DNA from: an uncultured Acidobacteriota bacterium
GTDB lineage: Bacteria; Acidobacteriota; Blastocatellia; Pyrinomonadales; Pyrinomonadaceae
Direction: 5' to 3'
Length of the DNA: 64,000 nt
Assembly (NCBI GenBank): GCA_902826795.1
Contig: CADEGD010000009.1
Location: forward strand, 15,475-79,474
Below the pieces are notes generated by a model. It made no database searches, was not told the origin of the DNA, and worked only from the letters and a program-made list of their open reading frames with translations. This document shows positions 34,748 to 43,128 of this stretch, piece by piece; positions within the stretch are counted from its first letter, which is position 1; every line of letters starts with the position of its first letter. A program made the position numbers and the translations under genes.

Positions 34748-35685
34748 TAGTTTCCAAGTATTTGTTCGACGGCTGAGTAAGGGTCGATATGTTTATCTGC
34801 GATCTGGGCCGCAAGCAGCTCGATCTCGTCCCGCGTGCCGTTTTTGCTCAGCAGCTTTTCCAACAGCGCCTCTTGCAACAGCTCCGTCAAACGCCACCGT
34901 GCAACCGCTATCTTCCTGTCTTGCAAGGCTCCGGCGGCCTCATGTCGATAACACGAATAGCTTTCGATGGCGGCGGCGAGGTCGTCGATGCCTTTATTTT
35001 CGGTCGCGATCGTTCTAACTATCGGCGGATTCCACATGTCGGGGCGATGTGCGAGCGAAAGCAGAGCTTCAAGCTCTTTTTGCGTTCGTAAAACGCCTTC
35101 GCGGTCGGCCTTGTTGATCACGAACACGTCGCCGATCTCCATAATGCCGGCCTTGATCGCCTGAATATCGTCGCCCATCCCCGGAACGAGTACGACGACC
35201 GAAACGTCTGCCGTCTTAACGATCTCGACCTCGTCCTGCCCAACCCCGACGGTCTCAACGATGATCTTATCGAATCCCGCCGCGTCGAGGATCGCGACGG
35301 CGTCTACCGTCGACCGCGACAATCCACCGAGGTTTCCGCGCGTTGCCATCGACCGAATGAAGACGTTCTTGTCGAGCCCGAGAGTCGCCATTCGGATGCG
35401 GTCGCCTAAGATCGCTCCGCCTGAGAATGGGCTTGAAGGATCGATACAAACGATGCCGACGCGTTCGCCCGCGTCTTTATAGTGTAAGGCAAGCTTATCG
35501 ACAAGCGATGATTTGCCCGCACCCGGCGCTCCGGTAATGCCGATCACGGTCGCTTTGCCCGTCTGCGGAAAAACGGCCTTCATAAGGTCGGCAGCACCGG
35601 TCGTGCCGTTCTCGACCTTAGTGATCGCACGTGCGACCGTTCGCGTATCGCCCGCGAATAATTTTTCGAGATCGATCTCAGGCAT
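34747..35685 (-). CDS. meaB: MeaB/ArgK-type G-protein chaperone of methylmalonyl-CoA mutase
   Basis: 312 residues, a SIMIBI-class GTPase with the P-loop GAPGAGKSS at 52-60, GVGQDEVEI, and the NKAD base-recognition motif within VINKADREG. MeaB protects and reloads adenosylcobalamin in methylmalonyl-CoA mutase. It overlaps the epimerase gene, and the mutase large subunit lies at 18280. The mutase small subunit and propionyl-CoA carboxylase are outside the window. Confidence 0.92.
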   Translation of the reverse strand: MPEIDLEKLFAGDTRTVARAITKVENGTTGAADLMKAVFPQTGKATVIGITGAPGAGKSSLVDKLALHYKDAGERVGIVCIDPSSPFSGGAILGDRIRMATLGLDKNVFIRSMATRGNLGGLSRSTVDAVAILDAAGFDKIIVETVGVGQDEVEIVKTADVSVVVLVPGMGDDIQAIKAGIMEIGDVFVINKADREGVLRTQKELEALLSLAHRPDMWNPPIVRTIATENKGIDDLAAAIESYSCYRHEAAGALQDRKIAVARWRLTELLQEALLEKLLSKNGTRDEIELLAAQIADKHIDPYSAVEQILGN

Positions 35686-36199
35686 TCGGCGAGCGTTTTT
35701 CAGGCATGAACCTAATTAGCCTCAGGCGGTTCGCCCGCCATTCGAAAAAGTAGGTACCTGACTTCGGCTCCGATTCAGCGTCGCTTATCGGGCCCGGTGT
35801 TCCTTTGACGATCAACAACCGGCTGTCTTTCTTGTATGTATAGACCTCGTAATCATCGTCAAGAGAGCCGAACCATGCCGCAACTCCGGCAAGCTGGCTG
35901 GGCATGTAAACGCGGCCCGTTTTTGCGTCGATGATCGCCATTTGCGAACAGCCCGTTCCGCATCCCCAACCTGTGATAATGTAGCGTCCCGCAAAGTTGA
36001 CCTCGCCGGCATTTATCGCCTCGCGTAATCGCGTTCGAAAACCGGAAGCACCCGGGCTGTTCCGAAAGTCGATCGCCTTCGCCGTTTTCTTTTCGACCGC
36101 CGCTCGATAGGTACTAAATTGCGGCGTTTTGCCTGCCTGAGCAAACGAAAACACGGCCAATGCACAAAAGGCCAAAACAAGGGGAAAAATTCGCTTCAT
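35678..36199 (-). CDS. Exported protein of unknown function
   Basis: About 173 residues from the ATG at 36199, which begins a signal peptide (MKRIFPLVLAFCALAVFSFA). The body has GRYIITGWGCGTGCSQM with three Cys, KTGRVYMPSQL and a C-terminal basic, Arg-rich patch (FFEWRANRLRLIR). The segment FAGRYIITGWGCG resembles small secreted proteins of unknown role. The 3' end overlaps meaB by eight bases. Confidence 0.65.
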   Translation of the reverse strand: MKRIFPLVLAFCALAVFSFAQAGKTPQFSTYRAAVEKKTAKAIDFRNSPGASGFRTRLREAINAGEVNFAGRYIITGWGCGTGCSQMAIIDAKTGRVYMPSQLAGVAAWFGSLDDDYEVYTYKKDSRLLIVKGTPGPISDAESEPKSGTYFFEWRANRLRLIRFMPEKRSPNA

Positions 36200-36354
36200 A
36201 AACTGTAATATTCGCACTTACTCTGCATAAACGCGAAATGGCGAGCCGATCGCCCCGGCCCGCAGTAAGCGAAAGATTCATCCTGTCGCAATTAAAAGGA
36301 CGCGATATGAGGTATCGCGTCCGGCATATCTTCGGAGGTTGTCTCAAAGACTCG

Positions 36355-36882
36355 TTATATCGTCCCTTCATCGGCGGACGGTCCGTAGATGGAAGGAACG
36401 GAGATGTCGTTTAGCCGCAGGTAGACGGAAAGCTGGCCGCGGTGATGGATTATGTGATTCATAACGAACGACCTCATCGCTACGACCTTGGGCATCGTGA
36501 AATATATCTGCTCGCCATTGCGAAGCGTCCATGGCTCCATAAACTGTTCGTCCGTGGTGTTTCGCAGGACGTCGACTGCCTCGGCAAGATTCTTGTCGAA
36601 ATATTCGAGAAGCGATTCGTTCGTGTGTGGTTCGAACGGTTTGTAGTCCATCTTTGCAAAATCCAGCTCGGGATGTTGCAGCGTAGGCCCGGTCCAACTG
36701 ACCATCTCGGCGATATGCGCGGCAAGTTTGCCGAACGGCATCGACTTATCGTGCGGCGTCCAATGGAACTTGTCAGCGGGAACGCGGGATAGAACTTCGC
36801 GGGCGACTTTCGCTTCCTCTGCGAGTTCAGCAAGAAAAGCGGTTCCAAGCGTGTTTGACGTTGCGACAGATGCAGTGCTCAT
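36355..36882 (-). CDS. DinB-family protein
   Basis: 175 residues of the four-helix DinB/YfiT fold. Family-typical pieces are SRVPADKFHWTPHDKSMPFGKLAAHIAEM near the start and MNHIIHHRGQLSVYLRLN near the end, containing the three metal-binding His. Members are often stress-induced thiol-dependent S-transferases or unknown enzymes. It stands alone on the minus strand between an exported protein and dCTP deaminase. Confidence 0.85.
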   Translation of the reverse strand: MSTASVATSNTLGTAFLAELAEEAKVAREVLSRVPADKFHWTPHDKSMPFGKLAAHIAEMVSWTGPTLQHPELDFAKMDYKPFEPHTNESLLEYFDKNLAEAVDVLRNTTDEQFMEPWTLRNGEQIYFTMPKVVAMRSFVMNHIIHHRGQLSVYLRLNDISVPSIYGPSADEGTI

Positions 36883-36979
36883 AAAAATGACTCTCCTTCT
36901 AAGATTAAATTTTCTAAGGGACGAGAATCATAGCGCAGGCGTTTCAGTAATGCAACATGAAACAACGGACCTGTAAAAT

Positions 36980-37573
36980 TTAAACTTTTGCGAAGGTCAG
37001 GCCGGTCTGGCCCTGATATTTACCGCCGCGGTCTTGATAAGACACGGCGCAATCTTCGTCAGACTCGAAGAACAGGATCTGCCCAATGCCTTCGTTTACG
37101 TAAACGCGGAGCGGAAGGTTCGCGAGGTTTGCGATCTCGACGACGAGCCGGCCCGTCCAGCCGGCTTCGAGCGGAGTCGTGTTCACAAGCAGCCCAGCGC
37201 GTGCGTAAGTCGATTTCCCGAGCGCGACGCCGGTCACGTTCCTCGGCATCCGAAACGTTTCGACCGTCACGCCGAGTCCGTAATGATGGCCGGGAAGTAT
37301 GTAATACTGCGAACCGTCCTCGGCCGTCTGTATGTCCGGTTCGATCAGCGAATACTGCTCGTCGAATTTCTTGGGGTCGATCTCTTTGCCGTGCACCGAC
37401 GAGAAGATGCGAAACCCGTCGTCCGCCAGTCGCATATCGTAACCATAGCTCGACGCACCCGCCGAGATGATCCGATGTCCGTTCACCTCACGCACAAGCT
37501 CCGGCAGAAACGGATCGATCATCTCCTCCTCCTCCGCCATCCGCCGCAGCCAAATATCTGATTTAATTGTCAT
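36980..37573 (-). CDS. dcd: dCTP deaminase
   Basis: 197 residues. Motifs are GASSYGYDMRL near the start, PGHHYGLGVTVETFRMP, GKSTYARAGLLVNTTPLEAGWTGRLVVEIAN with the catalytic Glu, and EGIGQILFFE. It converts dCTP to dUTP, the first step in making dUMP for thymidylate. A bifunctional dCTP deaminase/dUTPase form exists in some bacteria; this sequence does not distinguish the two. It stands before the MazF-type pair. Confidence 0.9.
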   Translation of the reverse strand: MTIKSDIWLRRMAEEEEMIDPFLPELVREVNGHRIISAGASSYGYDMRLADDGFRIFSSVHGKEIDPKKFDEQYSLIEPDIQTAEDGSQYYILPGHHYGLGVTVETFRMPRNVTGVALGKSTYARAGLLVNTTPLEAGWTGRLVVEIANLANLPLRVYVNEGIGQILFFESDEDCAVSYQDRGGKYQGQTGLTFAKV

Positions 37574-37663
37574 TTGATGTCAGTAACCGCGATAGCGGTT
37601 AGTTAAAGCTGCCGAGAAACTGTGGCGGAAAGTGACAACTTATCGCCACGATAGAAATGTGAA

Positions 37664-38020
37664 TTACTGTGACTGCCGGATCCTCATTGCCTCTTTCAAT
37701 CCATTCTCGATCTCAATCATTTCCTGTGAGCTTAAAGTTCCGAGTTTTTCGAGTAACTTTGCCTTATCGATCGTGGTTACTTGATGACAGAGAGCGAGAC
37801 TGTCGTACTTGAGGCCGCCTTCGCCCCGGAACAACGGGATCGCCGTAAGATCACGTCTAGCCTGATTTATTGAGGTGGAGCGTGGGACGACTATGACGGT
37901 GCGCCAATTTAGAGTCGTATTAAATCCATCGTGAGAGACGATAACAACGGGTCTAATCCCTGATTGCTCCGAACCCGATCGCGGCGAAAGATTCGCCATG
38001 AAAACGTCACCACGTTTCAA
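37664..38020 (-). CDS. mazF: MazF/PemK-type endoribonuclease toxin
   Basis: 118 residues. The MazF signature is present: KRGDVFMANLSPRSGSEQSGIRPVVIVSHDGFN near the start with the catalytic Arg and Thr in RRDLTAIPL, and CHQVTTIDKAKLLEKLGTLS at the C-terminus. It should cleave mRNA at specific short sequences when free. The gene overlaps the upstream small gene by four bases, forming a toxin-antitoxin pair. Confidence 0.9.
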   Translation of the reverse strand: MKRGDVFMANLSPRSGSEQSGIRPVVIVSHDGFNTTLNWRTVIVVPRSTSINQARRDLTAIPLFRGEGGLKYDSLALCHQVTTIDKAKLLEKLGTLSSQEMIEIENGLKEAMRIRQSQ

Positions 38021-38265
38021 TTTAGATCCTCTTTTCGTTCGGCAATAGCTTCCAAGCCCGCCCGTTCAAGATCTTCGTCAAGGTCAAACTCCGTCCCGCC
38101 GAATTCCGCAGCGTACTCGGCGATCCGCGCGTCCCTTTCTTCATCGTTAAGATCTGGCGATCCTGAGGATCGAGTCGAAAGAAAGTCGACAAAGTCTTCC
38201 ACCTCCTGAATCCGCCGTCGAGGCAACGAGGTTATCTTTTCGAACAATTTTTCTTGCGAGATCAT
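38017..38265 (-). CDS. Putative antitoxin of the MazF pair
   Basis: 82 residues from the ATG at 38265. It starts MISQEKLFEKITSLPRRRIQEVEDFVDFL, a DUF2281-like helical segment, and then an acidic C-terminal half (DEERDARIAEYAAEFGG; EFDLDEDLERAGL) of the kind that blocks a toxin's RNA-binding site. Overlap with mazF by four bases supports the assignment. The frame also opens at 38274. Confidence 0.8.
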   Translation of the reverse strand: MISQEKLFEKITSLPRRRIQEVEDFVDFLSTRSSGSPDLNDEERDARIAEYAAEFGGTEFDLDEDLERAGLEAIAERKEDLN

Positions 38266-38298
38266 ACTTTGCAAGGTAGCAGAGATTTGCCGATATTT

Positions 38299-39906
38299 CT
38301 ACGCCCAGTAATTCCTATCTAGCGACCGATAATTGATCGCCTCGCTTAGGTGTGTCGGACCGATGTTTTCTGAGCCGGAGAGGTCGGCGATGGTGCGGGC
38401 GACTTTCAGGATGCGGTCATGGGCACGGGCGGAGAGGCCTTGACGCTGCATGGCCTTTTCGAGCAGCGTTTCACACTCGGCGTCAAGCATGCAGTGTTGG
38501 CGGATCTGAGCGGGCGTCATCGCTGAGTTCGAATAAACATTTGAACCGTGGTCGCCGTTGGTGCGGACGAGGGCGTCCGCGTTCCGTTCGTTGAAACGCT
38601 CTCGCTGGATATCGCGGGCCTTGATGACACGTTCGCGGATCGAGGAGCTCGGCTCGCCGGCTTCGACTCCACGGCCGCGAAGCTCGTCGAACTTTACGGC
38701 CGGCACGTCGATATGAATATCGATTCGGTCCATCAGCGGGCCAGAGATCTTACCGACGTATCGTTGAATGATCGGCGGCGAGCATTTGCATTCACGTGAG
38801 GAGCCGAAATACCCGCACGGACAAGGATTCATGCTCGCGACCAGAGTAAACGAAGCCGGAAACGTAAGCGACGACGCGGCACGCGAGATCGTCACTTCCT
38901 TATCCTCCATCGGCTGACGGAGCACTTCGAGCACGCTGCGGTCGAACTCGGGCAGTTCATCCAAAAATAAAACGCCGAGATGCGCGAGAGAGACTTCACC
39001 GGGCCGCGGGACCGATCCGCCGCCGATCAGTCCGGCTTGCGAGACGGTGTGATGCGGCGATTTGAACGGACGTTCGGCGATCAGTCCGGACTTGCCCGTC
39101 AGCCCGGCGACCGAATGGATCTTCGTAATTTCCAGAGCCTCTTCGAATTCAAGTGGCGGCAGGATCGTCGGCAGCCGTTTCGCGAGCATTGTCTTACCCG
39201 ATCCCGGCGGACCAATAAACAAGATGTTGTGGCCACCAGCCGATGCGACCTCAAGCGCACGCTTTGCCGTCTGCTGTCCGCGAACCTCAGAGAAATCTAA
39301 TTGATAGGAATTCGGAGTGCGGCGGAGTTCGTCGAGGTCTAGCTTTGTCGGCTGAATTCGTGTGTTGCCGCCAGCGGCGATGTCCTGCACCAGCAACGAC
39401 GCCTCACGCAGATCGCGAACGCCGTAGACATCTATGCCTTGAACGACCGCCGCCTCGCGGGCATTCTCCTCGGGCACGAGCAAATACTTGATGCCGTTCT
39501 GCCGTGCCGTCAAAGCGATCGACAACGCCCCGCGAACCGGTCTGACGCGTCCGTCAAGCGAAAGCTCGCCCGTACTCATCAATTCCGGCAGACTCTCGGC
39601 GTTTCCCAGATCTCCGTTCGCTCCGAGAATTCCCAACGCGATCGGCAGGTCGAAACTCGCTCCTTCCTTTTTAACGTCAGCCGGTGCGAGATTGATCGTG
39701 ACCTTGTGGATCGGGAAAAAGTAACCGCTGTTCGAGATCGCCGCCCGTATGCGTTCACGCGATTCGCGCACCGCAGTGTCCGGCAGCCCGACGATGATGA
39801 CCGGCGACTTTTCTTCGTCGCTGCTTGTCGGCGTGATGTTCACCTCGGCGTCCACAATAAGAGCGTCGATGCCGTAAACGGCCGCCGACTGGGTCAGAAA
39901 TAACAT
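38299..39906 (-). CDS. comM: ComM/YifB-type Mg-chelatase-like AAA+ ATPase
   Basis: 535 residues. An N-terminal Lon-protease-like domain ([37 protein letters not shown]) precedes the Mg-chelatase-like AAA+ module. The module has Walker A GPPGSGKT at 232-239, then [12 protein letters not shown] and a zinc-finger-like [16 protein letters not shown]. ComM is a hexameric helicase that widens branches during natural transformation. No competence genes lie next to it. Confidence 0.88.
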   Translation of the reverse strand: MLFLTQSAAVYGIDALIVDAEVNITPTSSDEEKSPVIIVGLPDTAVRESRERIRAAISNSGYFFPIHKVTINLAPADVKKEGASFDLPIALGILGANGDLGNAESLPELMSTGELSLDGRVRPVRGALSIALTARQNGIKYLLVPEENAREAAVVQGIDVYGVRDLREASLLVQDIAAGGNTRIQPTKLDLDELRRTPNSYQLDFSEVRGQQTAKRALEVASAGGHNILFIGPPGSGKTMLAKRLPTILPPLEFEEALEITKIHSVAGLTGKSGLIAERPFKSPHHTVSQAGLIGGGSVPRPGEVSLAHLGVLFLDELPEFDRSVLEVLRQPMEDKEVTISRAASSLTFPASFTLVASMNPCPCGYFGSSRECKCSPPIIQRYVGKISGPLMDRIDIHIDVPAVKFDELRGRGVEAGEPSSSIRERVIKARDIQRERFNERNADALVRTNGDHGSNVYSNSAMTPAQIRQHCMLDAECETLLEKAMQRQGLSARAHDRILKVARTIADLSGSENIGPTHLSEAINYRSLDRNYWA

Positions 39907-40011
39907 AGGGTTTCGGGATAAAGGAAAATCCTTGGAAGTTTATCCGAAACCGCATGAGCAGTCCAAGCCGAGTCTGCGGTCTGCTGCCGCGTGGGCGACA
40001 AAGCGATCAAA

Positions 40012-41259
40012 TCAAGAGACTCCTGCGAGAGTTGTTTTTGCGATCTCGGCTTGGATCAGATCGAACGCGGGGTTCAGGTCCAACGCGGACTTAAGCAGCC
40101 GACGGGCCTCGGCTCGGTTACCGAGAGCGTTCTCGATCATGCCTGCGTGATAGAGCAGCACGGCGTCTTTCGTTCCGATGCGGAGGGCTTCAAGGGATTT
40201 CTCGCGTGCTTCCGTAAGACGGCCTTTCTTAAAAAGACACCACGCGAGAATATCCGCGGCATAGATGTCCTTCAGCCCGGCGTAGTCCGCCTCCGCGATC
40301 GCAAGAGCCTGATCGAGATTCATGTCGCGATCTGCCCAGAAAAGTGCTATTCGATGTGCGTCGTGCGTGTCGCCAAGCGCGCCGGCATCGTCTGCCAGCC
40401 GATACAGTTGCTGAGCGGCATCGGCACTTCCGGCTTTCATTGCCACGTCGCCGAGTTGAATTATGGAATACGTATGCGGCGAACGCTCAACTGCCCCGGA
40501 TAAGGTCGCGAACGATTCCTTAAAATTGCCCTTCGCCGCTATCACGCGGCCCTTGCCGAACATCGCATTCGGATAGTCCGCGACGAGCGAAAGAGCCTCG
40601 TCATAACTCTTCGAAGCGTCGTCAAACTTGCCGTTTCGCCAATAGAGATCGCCAAGCTGCGTCAGCGTCCAGGCCTGAGCTTCCTTGTCTGCCGGGTCTG
40701 CGGTGCGTGCGGCAAGCTTGAACATCTCGGCCGCACCGTTCGTGTCGCCATGCAAACCGCGCAGGATCGCAACGCGCGAATACGATTGCGAGTTCGGCTT
40801 CATATCGACCATCTTCTGTGCCGCCTCGACCGCCTTCGGATAGTTGCCGAGCTGCGTATGCGCATCGGTGATCACGCCAAGAATGAATGGATCGGCACCG
40901 GCCTTCGCCTCAAGCTGCTCGCCGAGCGCAAGCCCCGCGGCAAACTCATGAAACGTCAGGTGCAGCGACGCTTTTAATCTCAGCGCCGACTGATCGTCCG
41001 GCTCGATTGCCAACGCTTGTTGGACGCTTTCACGAGCTTTCGCGTTCAAGCTGAAGTCGCCGGTGTAGCGTGCCTTATTAATGTATGCGGCCGCTTGTTC
41101 AACGAGAGCCTTCGCTGAACGCTGCTCGCCCTTATCAGAACTGGGAGCCATTGCCACTTTCTGATCCGACGGTGCCGAGCTGCTCGTCGCAGTCGTGCAT
41201 GATGATGTATAAAGAGTTGCCGCAGCCGATATCACAAAAACGAAAAGCTTGATAGACAT
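40012..41259 (-). CDS. TPR-repeat lipoprotein
   Basis: About 415 residues from the ATG at 41259. A signal peptide (IKLFVFVISAAATLYTSSC) ends in a lipobox Cys, so it is anchored to a membrane. The rest is a series of about eight TPR motifs, seen as AVEAAQKMVDMKPNSQSY and QLGDLYWRNGKFDDASKSYDEAL. It follows the DUF4331 gene on the same strand. TPR lipoproteins often serve as scaffold for envelope enzymes; the partner here is probably the DUF4331 protein. Confidence 0.82.
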   Translation of the reverse strand: MSIKLFVFVISAAATLYTSSCTTATSSSAPSDQKVAMAPSSDKGEQRSAKALVEQAAAYINKARYTGDFSLNAKARESVQQALAIEPDDQSALRLKASLHLTFHEFAAGLALGEQLEAKAGADPFILGVITDAHTQLGNYPKAVEAAQKMVDMKPNSQSYSRVAILRGLHGDTNGAAEMFKLAARTADPADKEAQAWTLTQLGDLYWRNGKFDDASKSYDEALSLVADYPNAMFGKGRVIAAKGNFKESFATLSGAVERSPHTYSIIQLGDVAMKAGSADAAQQLYRLADDAGALGDTHDAHRIALFWADRDMNLDQALAIAEADYAGLKDIYAADILAWCLFKKGRLTEAREKSLEALRIGTKDAVLLYHAGMIENALGNRAEARRLLKSALDLNPAFDLIQAEIAKTTLAGVS

Positions 41260-41335
41260 TAAAATTCTCCGTTTTGAGCCGGCCCGCTCAAGCCTGATCA
41301 AAGGCAGAGCGAGCCGGTCAATGGACTAGCGTCCG

Positions 41336-42787
41336 TTACGGTTGTTGGTTCGACGACCGCGGCTGGTTCCCTTGGTTTGGCGGAAGCAGATACGGAAATC
41401 GGTTGAGCAGCGGCCCTTCGGGGTTAAAGCTAACGCCGTCACCCAAAGCGTTGTTCGGCGCAACGTTTGTCGCCGGCGTAAACGGAGTTCCGCCCGCAAC
41501 AGCACGAAGAGCTATGTCAGTCACATCGTCATGAACTCGCCGTCCGTTCGGAAATCCCGCGACGTCACCGCCGAGCAGTCCGAGCCGATTGATATTCGCG
41601 ATCGGCGTTATCGGGATCGCGACGTTCAACCGAAGATACTCGTGCGGTTTCCCGTCCGAAAGAAACGTCGTGTAGTTCGGCCCGGTGACCGGGTTGACTG
41701 GAATACCGGTCGCGAAGATCGACACGAGGTCGTTTCGCGGAGCGGCCGGAATGTTGATGCCGAAAACGGCCTGCATCAGCTTCGGCAGTTCCGGATCAAG
41801 CACGAACGGTGCGGCCACTGCGTCGTCTTCGGGCGAGAGTCCGTTGAAAGCATCTTTCAGCTTAAGCGGGATCACAACCTCGTTAACGAGCGGATTGCCA
41901 AGCCTCGAGATCTGCTTCCAACCGCCGAATTCGAACGGGTCGTTATCCGTCAAAATTCGTACTGACTGGCGGCTCGCCGTTGCCCAAACGCCGATCACCG
42001 CGTCGGGCGCCGTCGCACTTGTCGGAACGGTTCTGGTCCGCGTCAATTCCTGGATCGGAAGCTCGATCGCGATCGTGCTGACGTTGTAACCCTTGGTCGA
42101 GTCGATGCCGCCCGAGTCGCCGAGCGAGCGAAGATTGAGCCCGTCGAAAACACCGAGGTCGATATAGAAATACTCGTCTCGGTTTCCGGCAAAAACGCGT
42201 CCGCCGTTCTGTAGATTTCCGATCGCCGGTTGGCCGAGATTCTGTTCGTATTCGGGCGTAACTTTCGGGCCTACGTTCGCAGGCGGCACCTTAAAGTTCG
42301 AACCCACTAGACGGCCTTTTCGGCCTGTATAACGGTCAACGCGGCGAACCGAATAAGTCTGCGGCATGTTGTAGTCAGGATCGTTCAGGCTCGTGATCGC
42401 GATGTCCTGATTGACGGCGGTGTGGCCGAGAACGGTGTCGCCGTTTACCGTTCGCGTCTTGAACTGAAACTGATATGTGATGTCTTCACGTCCGTCGCCC
42501 GTGTTGTCGATCTTGATCTCGTAGAGAACCGAATCGTCAAAACGAAACCACTGCGGTCCGCTAGACGGTTCTTGCAGCGGAATGTAATTCGCTATCAAGG
42601 TTACGTAACCTTGACGGCCGGGCTCGACACTTCGAAATGCGTAAGTGTCGGTGTTGTCCGCAAAGCGATCCATGCTGATCAGCGGCGCTTCCGCATGGCT
42701 CGATGCCAGCGCGTTAAGCGGGACGATCGTCAGGGAAAGCAACGACAACATAAGCGCGCTTCCTAATCGATGAAGTCTAGAATGCAT
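41336..42787 (-). CDS. DUF4331-family exported protein
   Basis: 483 residues with a signal peptide (LGSALMLSLLSLTIVPLNALA). The mature start SHAEAPLISMDRFADNTDTYAFRS is the DUF4331 signature; other pieces are TDIALRAVAGGTPF and an N-terminal strand-rich region. The biochemical role of DUF4331 is unknown. It lies upstream of a TPR lipoprotein on the same strand and divergent from a TonB receptor, which suggests an envelope assembly. The C-terminus is disordered (NQGNQPRSSNQQP). Confidence 0.85.
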   Translation of the reverse strand: MHSRLHRLGSALMLSLLSLTIVPLNALASSHAEAPLISMDRFADNTDTYAFRSVEPGRQGYVTLIANYIPLQEPSSGPQWFRFDDSVLYEIKIDNTGDGREDITYQFQFKTRTVNGDTVLGHTAVNQDIAITSLNDPDYNMPQTYSVRRVDRYTGRKGRLVGSNFKVPPANVGPKVTPEYEQNLGQPAIGNLQNGGRVFAGNRDEYFYIDLGVFDGLNLRSLGDSGGIDSTKGYNVSTIAIELPIQELTRTRTVPTSATAPDAVIGVWATASRQSVRILTDNDPFEFGGWKQISRLGNPLVNEVVIPLKLKDAFNGLSPEDDAVAAPFVLDPELPKLMQAVFGINIPAAPRNDLVSIFATGIPVNPVTGPNYTTFLSDGKPHEYLRLNVAIPITPIANINRLGLLGGDVAGFPNGRRVHDDVTDIALRAVAGGTPFTPATNVAPNNALGDGVSFNPEGPLLNRFPYLLPPNQGNQPRSSNQQP

Positions 42788-43128
42788 AAAACCTCTTTAG
42801 TCTTTTTTCGACACAGCCAGGGGCGAGGCGCACCTATTATGTGCGGCCGAGGTTAGTCGAATTGCCATTTAATTGAGAGCCGTCAAGCGGCCCAAGGAAC
42901 ATCCGTTGTCGGCCAACGGGCGGTGAACTACGACGGAAGAGAAACGTTGTAATAAGAACCGGAAGCGGCGGTGGGCAGAGGCAAGCTTCGCCGGATTACA
43001 ACGTGTAAACTGGTGTCGTCGTTAGCAGAGGTTTCGGTTCGGAAGCGAATACAGATTCAGTTGCCGAAAACTAAAAATAAAAACAAGTCCTTCAAATCTG
43101 AATACGATATCTCGCCGAAACCCCGTTC
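42788..43128. other. Divergent promoter region between DUF4331 and TonB receptor genes
   Basis: No gene is seen. It holds the promoters for both divergent genes. I could not pick a clear -35/-10 pair. It contains GC-rich stretches with short inverted repeats such as GTTGTAATAAGAAC and TTACAACG. Confidence 0.4.
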